DNA of 27,500 bases from Chrysomallon squamiferum (lineage: Eukaryota; Mollusca; Gastropoda; Neomphalida; Peltospiridae). The notes under the pieces are model-generated. The model had not been told where the DNA came from. It worked only from the letters and a program-made list of their open reading frames with translations, and made no database searches. This document shows, one piece after another, positions 20,785 to 27,500 of the stretch. Numbering within the stretch: the stretch's first letter is position 1; each line of letters opens with the position of its first letter. The DNA is taken from positions 9,047,693-9,075,192 of the forward strand of contig CM022675.1 of NCBI GenBank assembly GCA_012295275.1, read 5' to 3'. Both the position numbers and the translations under genes were made by a program.

Positions 20785-21451
20785 TATATTTATTAATACT
20801 GGTTTGGTATGATAATTATAATACGTTGTGTTAATACTGTATTTGGTATGACAATTATAATACATTGTGTTAATACTGTATTTAATGTTCGTAATATTTC
20901 GACATATTTAAAAACACAAAACAATAACATTCTATATACAAGTAATAAAAACATGCAGCATAACAAAGTAAATAAAACAGAATCATGATAATTAAATTTA
21001 AATATAAAATAAATTAATAATTTACATATATTTTTCTTTTTTTAAAATCGCACATACTCCCTTAAACAAAATATAATAACAAAAATTCCTCATGAAATCA
21101 CAAACTTAATAAAACAAATACAGCTCCGCAGAAATCAGTGGAAAACTGTTTCAACCAATCACAATGAAGGATATATTAATTTCCATCTCAGTATTAAAAC
21201 ATCACAACTATATGATCACTAATGTTTAAAATAAATTAACTGGTCTCGAGTTTCTCAGTTTGAAGATACGTGATATTTTTTTAGGTTATATACATTCTCT
21301 TGTCTTCGTCGTCGTCGTAATAATGTTGTTCTTGTTGTTGCTGCAACTGCTGATGCTATGACGCAAAAATTCTGTACGTCAATTTTTGTAGGTACCACAG
21401 AACACGTTGTTGTTGCTTTTTTTTTTTACAGGCATATATAAAAAAACAACC

Positions 21452-21482
<31 letters not shown>

Positions 21483-21508
21483 AAGCATTGAATTCTCCTC
21501 TTCTAAGA
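20785..21508 (-). other. probable 3' UTR of SPMIP4
   Basis: Non-coding sequence just past the stop. The first polyadenylation-like hexamers I find on the minus strand are ATTAAA at 20886-20881 and AATAAA at 20794-20789, implying a UTR of about 630-720 nt. Other hexamers lie further on. The region includes an (AT)n run right after the stop (about 21,456-21,482) and a short GAC/GAA triplet-like stretch near 21,300-21,360. The true cleavage site is not determinable by eye. Confidence 0.45.
20793..20886. repeat. 39-bp direct repeat (about 2.3 units)
   Basis: TTTGGTATGA recurs at 20803 and 20842, followed each time by AATTATAATAC and TTGTGTTAATACTGTA. Candidate polyadenylation hexamers of the minus-strand gene lie at both of its edges. 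Confidence 0.7.
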
Positions 21509-26057
<4,549 letters not shown>

Positions 26058-27220
26058 CTGAAATGAAAAATAAAATTATTTATCTTCAGATATACCATCA
26101 TATACAGTAATTACGTATCACATCACTACTTTTCTGTCTGTTATTTTAAAACATTATGCGTTTTGTACTGAAAACCCACACATATACACACATGCACACG
26201 TATACGTATATACATGTATGTATTATACGAACGCACACACCCACATAAACACATACACGGACACGTACATATATTGTTACACATATTACACGTGTACATA
26301 CATACATTATTACATACGTAGCTAATATTTAATATAGAGGTTTTTTTGTATGTGTGTGTGTGTGTGTATGTGTGTACGTGTGCTTGTATGTGTATTTACA
26401 TTAATATCTAGTTAGTTATCGATATAAACCAATAAAACCCAAACAAAATTATTTAAAAAAAAAAAAAAACAAGGTGATAATGAATATATATGTTCCTGTT
26501 TCATATCGATGTTTTTATAATATTGTTGTTTAGTATCAGAAATAAACAAAATCTAAAATGTCCTCTTATTACAGAAAAAAACAACAACAAGAAACAACTG
26601 CGTAGCTTATAATTAATACACAGTTTCTATGTAAAATTTACCTTTGTGTTTGCTATCAAATATCACGCAGTACAATACCCCGGTTATTCCATACAAAATA
26701 TAGCTTATAATTAATGCATACGTTTCTTTTTTCGATCGGTAATTCTGTTATCTTTCCTTTTAATTATAAAATAATAAAATACCTTTGTTATAACACGAGA
26801 AAAGCCCAACAAAACAAAACAACAACAAAATATAGCTTATAATTAACACATACGTTTTGGTTTCATACTGATATTCTTTTATGCTTGGTAAAGAATATAA
26901 ATTGATAAACTATCCCATAAGAAATAAAACTTAAAATGGTATGCAGGTAAAAGAAAACGAGATGATTCCACCATTAAAAATAAACAAATAAACAAATAAT
27001 TAAACAAACAAATAAATAAATAAATAGTGAAGAGTGTGCAATGGAACTTTAGGCGGGATTAAACTGCATAGCAGACTACACAGAAAAAGAGAAAGAAAAC
27101 CCTAACTAACTAACTAACTGACTAACTAACTAACTAATTAACTAACTTGTATTTAAAATATTCTAATATACTGTGTATAATCTATCTGAATATTAGGTCT
27201 TGCTGATAAGCAATTTAAAC

Positions 27221-27271
<51 letters not shown>

Positions 27272-27500
27272 CATGCATATATATATATATATATACATAC
27301 ATGCACGCAAATGCATATGCACAAATACAAACATACATACATATATAAAAATACACATACATATATGACATAAACACATATATATACACAACTAGATAAA
27401 AACATAAATAAAACATAAATAAATAAATACTTTGTTTACATACGTTATATGCAGTGTTTATACTGTGTAATATTTTATTCAAAATAACTGACACAGTAAA
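26058..27500. other. intron or upstream region of SPMIP4, AT-rich with repeats
   Basis: No further SPMIP4 exon was recognised here. Contents: CA/GT-rich sequence at 26,180-26,390, a poly(A) run near 26,455-26,469, degenerate repeats around TAGCTTATAATTAA (26603, 26701, 26833), AATA near 26,985-27,025, CTAA tetramers at about 27,102-27,146 and ATAC tetramers at about 27,223-27,268. The 113- and 70-codon minus-strand frames at the end are repeat-derived. Confidence 0.7.

Noticed and set aside
26600-26820. Possible extra SPMIP4 upstream exons (AAAG|GTAAAT near 26,641 and AAAG|GTATTT near 26,781 on the minus strand)
   Set aside because: The donor-like sites fall in degenerate AT-rich repeats. 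The sequence before them encodes no peptide similar to the expected N-terminal part and lacks a good acceptor.

Overview
This is eukaryotic nuclear DNA from an animal. It is very AT-rich, packed with microsatellites and minisatellites, and holds one clear spliced gene with GT-AG introns. I infer a spiralian invertebrate, most plausibly a mollusc. The grounds are a diverged single-copy ciliary/sperm gene, extreme simple-repeat density, CpG-rich exons in an AT-rich background, and one segment (about 10,925-11,175) that resembles a dispersed repeat I remember from mollusc sequences. The species cannot be fixed from the sequence alone. There are no bacterial genes, CRISPR arrays or prokaryotic mobile elements.

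Left part (1-12,400): no convincing gene. It is a succession of tandem arrays. A ~1.55 kb segment occurs twice in direct orientation (about 1,058-2,648 and 2,667-4,203), and each copy carries a 56-bp-class minisatellite. A possible tRNA-derived SINE and a very strong G-quadruplex motif lie at 4.79-5.21 kb. A 45-bp minisatellite follows at 6.06-6.60 kb, then a ~53-bp minisatellite that decays from left to right (7.99-9.0 kb). After these come AAT blocks, a possible SINE fragment and a degenerate AT-rich array (11.53-12.35 kb).

Middle (12,500-16,600): the base composition changes here, and CpG-containing unique sequence alternates with triplet repeats. Three blocks look like promoters. One is a minus-strand candidate first exon with a consensus splice donor at 13,224/13,223 and an EGR-type site. 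One is a plus-strand block with a CRE variant, a CTCF-like motif, a CCAAT box and a TATA-like box (14.97-15.13 kb). One has a TATA box at 16,117 and two palindromic CREs 17 bp apart at 16,451 and 16,468, followed by a possible splice donor. The genes they would serve are not visible in the window.

Right-middle (16,750-21,500): a ~54-bp minisatellite of about 1 kb, AT-rich DNA, a pair of tandem hairpins with a compensatory base change, an (ATATC)n pentanucleotide array, and the likely 3' UTR of the main gene.

Right (21,509-26,057, minus strand): six exons encode the C-terminal 766 residues of an orthologue of vertebrate SPMIP4 (C7orf31), a protein of the lumen of sperm axonemal doublet microtubules. 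The 5' exons lie beyond the right edge. One intron contains a ~316 bp non-autonomous hAT-like element. The large last exon encodes a long variable linker with a candidate PP1-docking motif and ends in the conserved C-terminal box.
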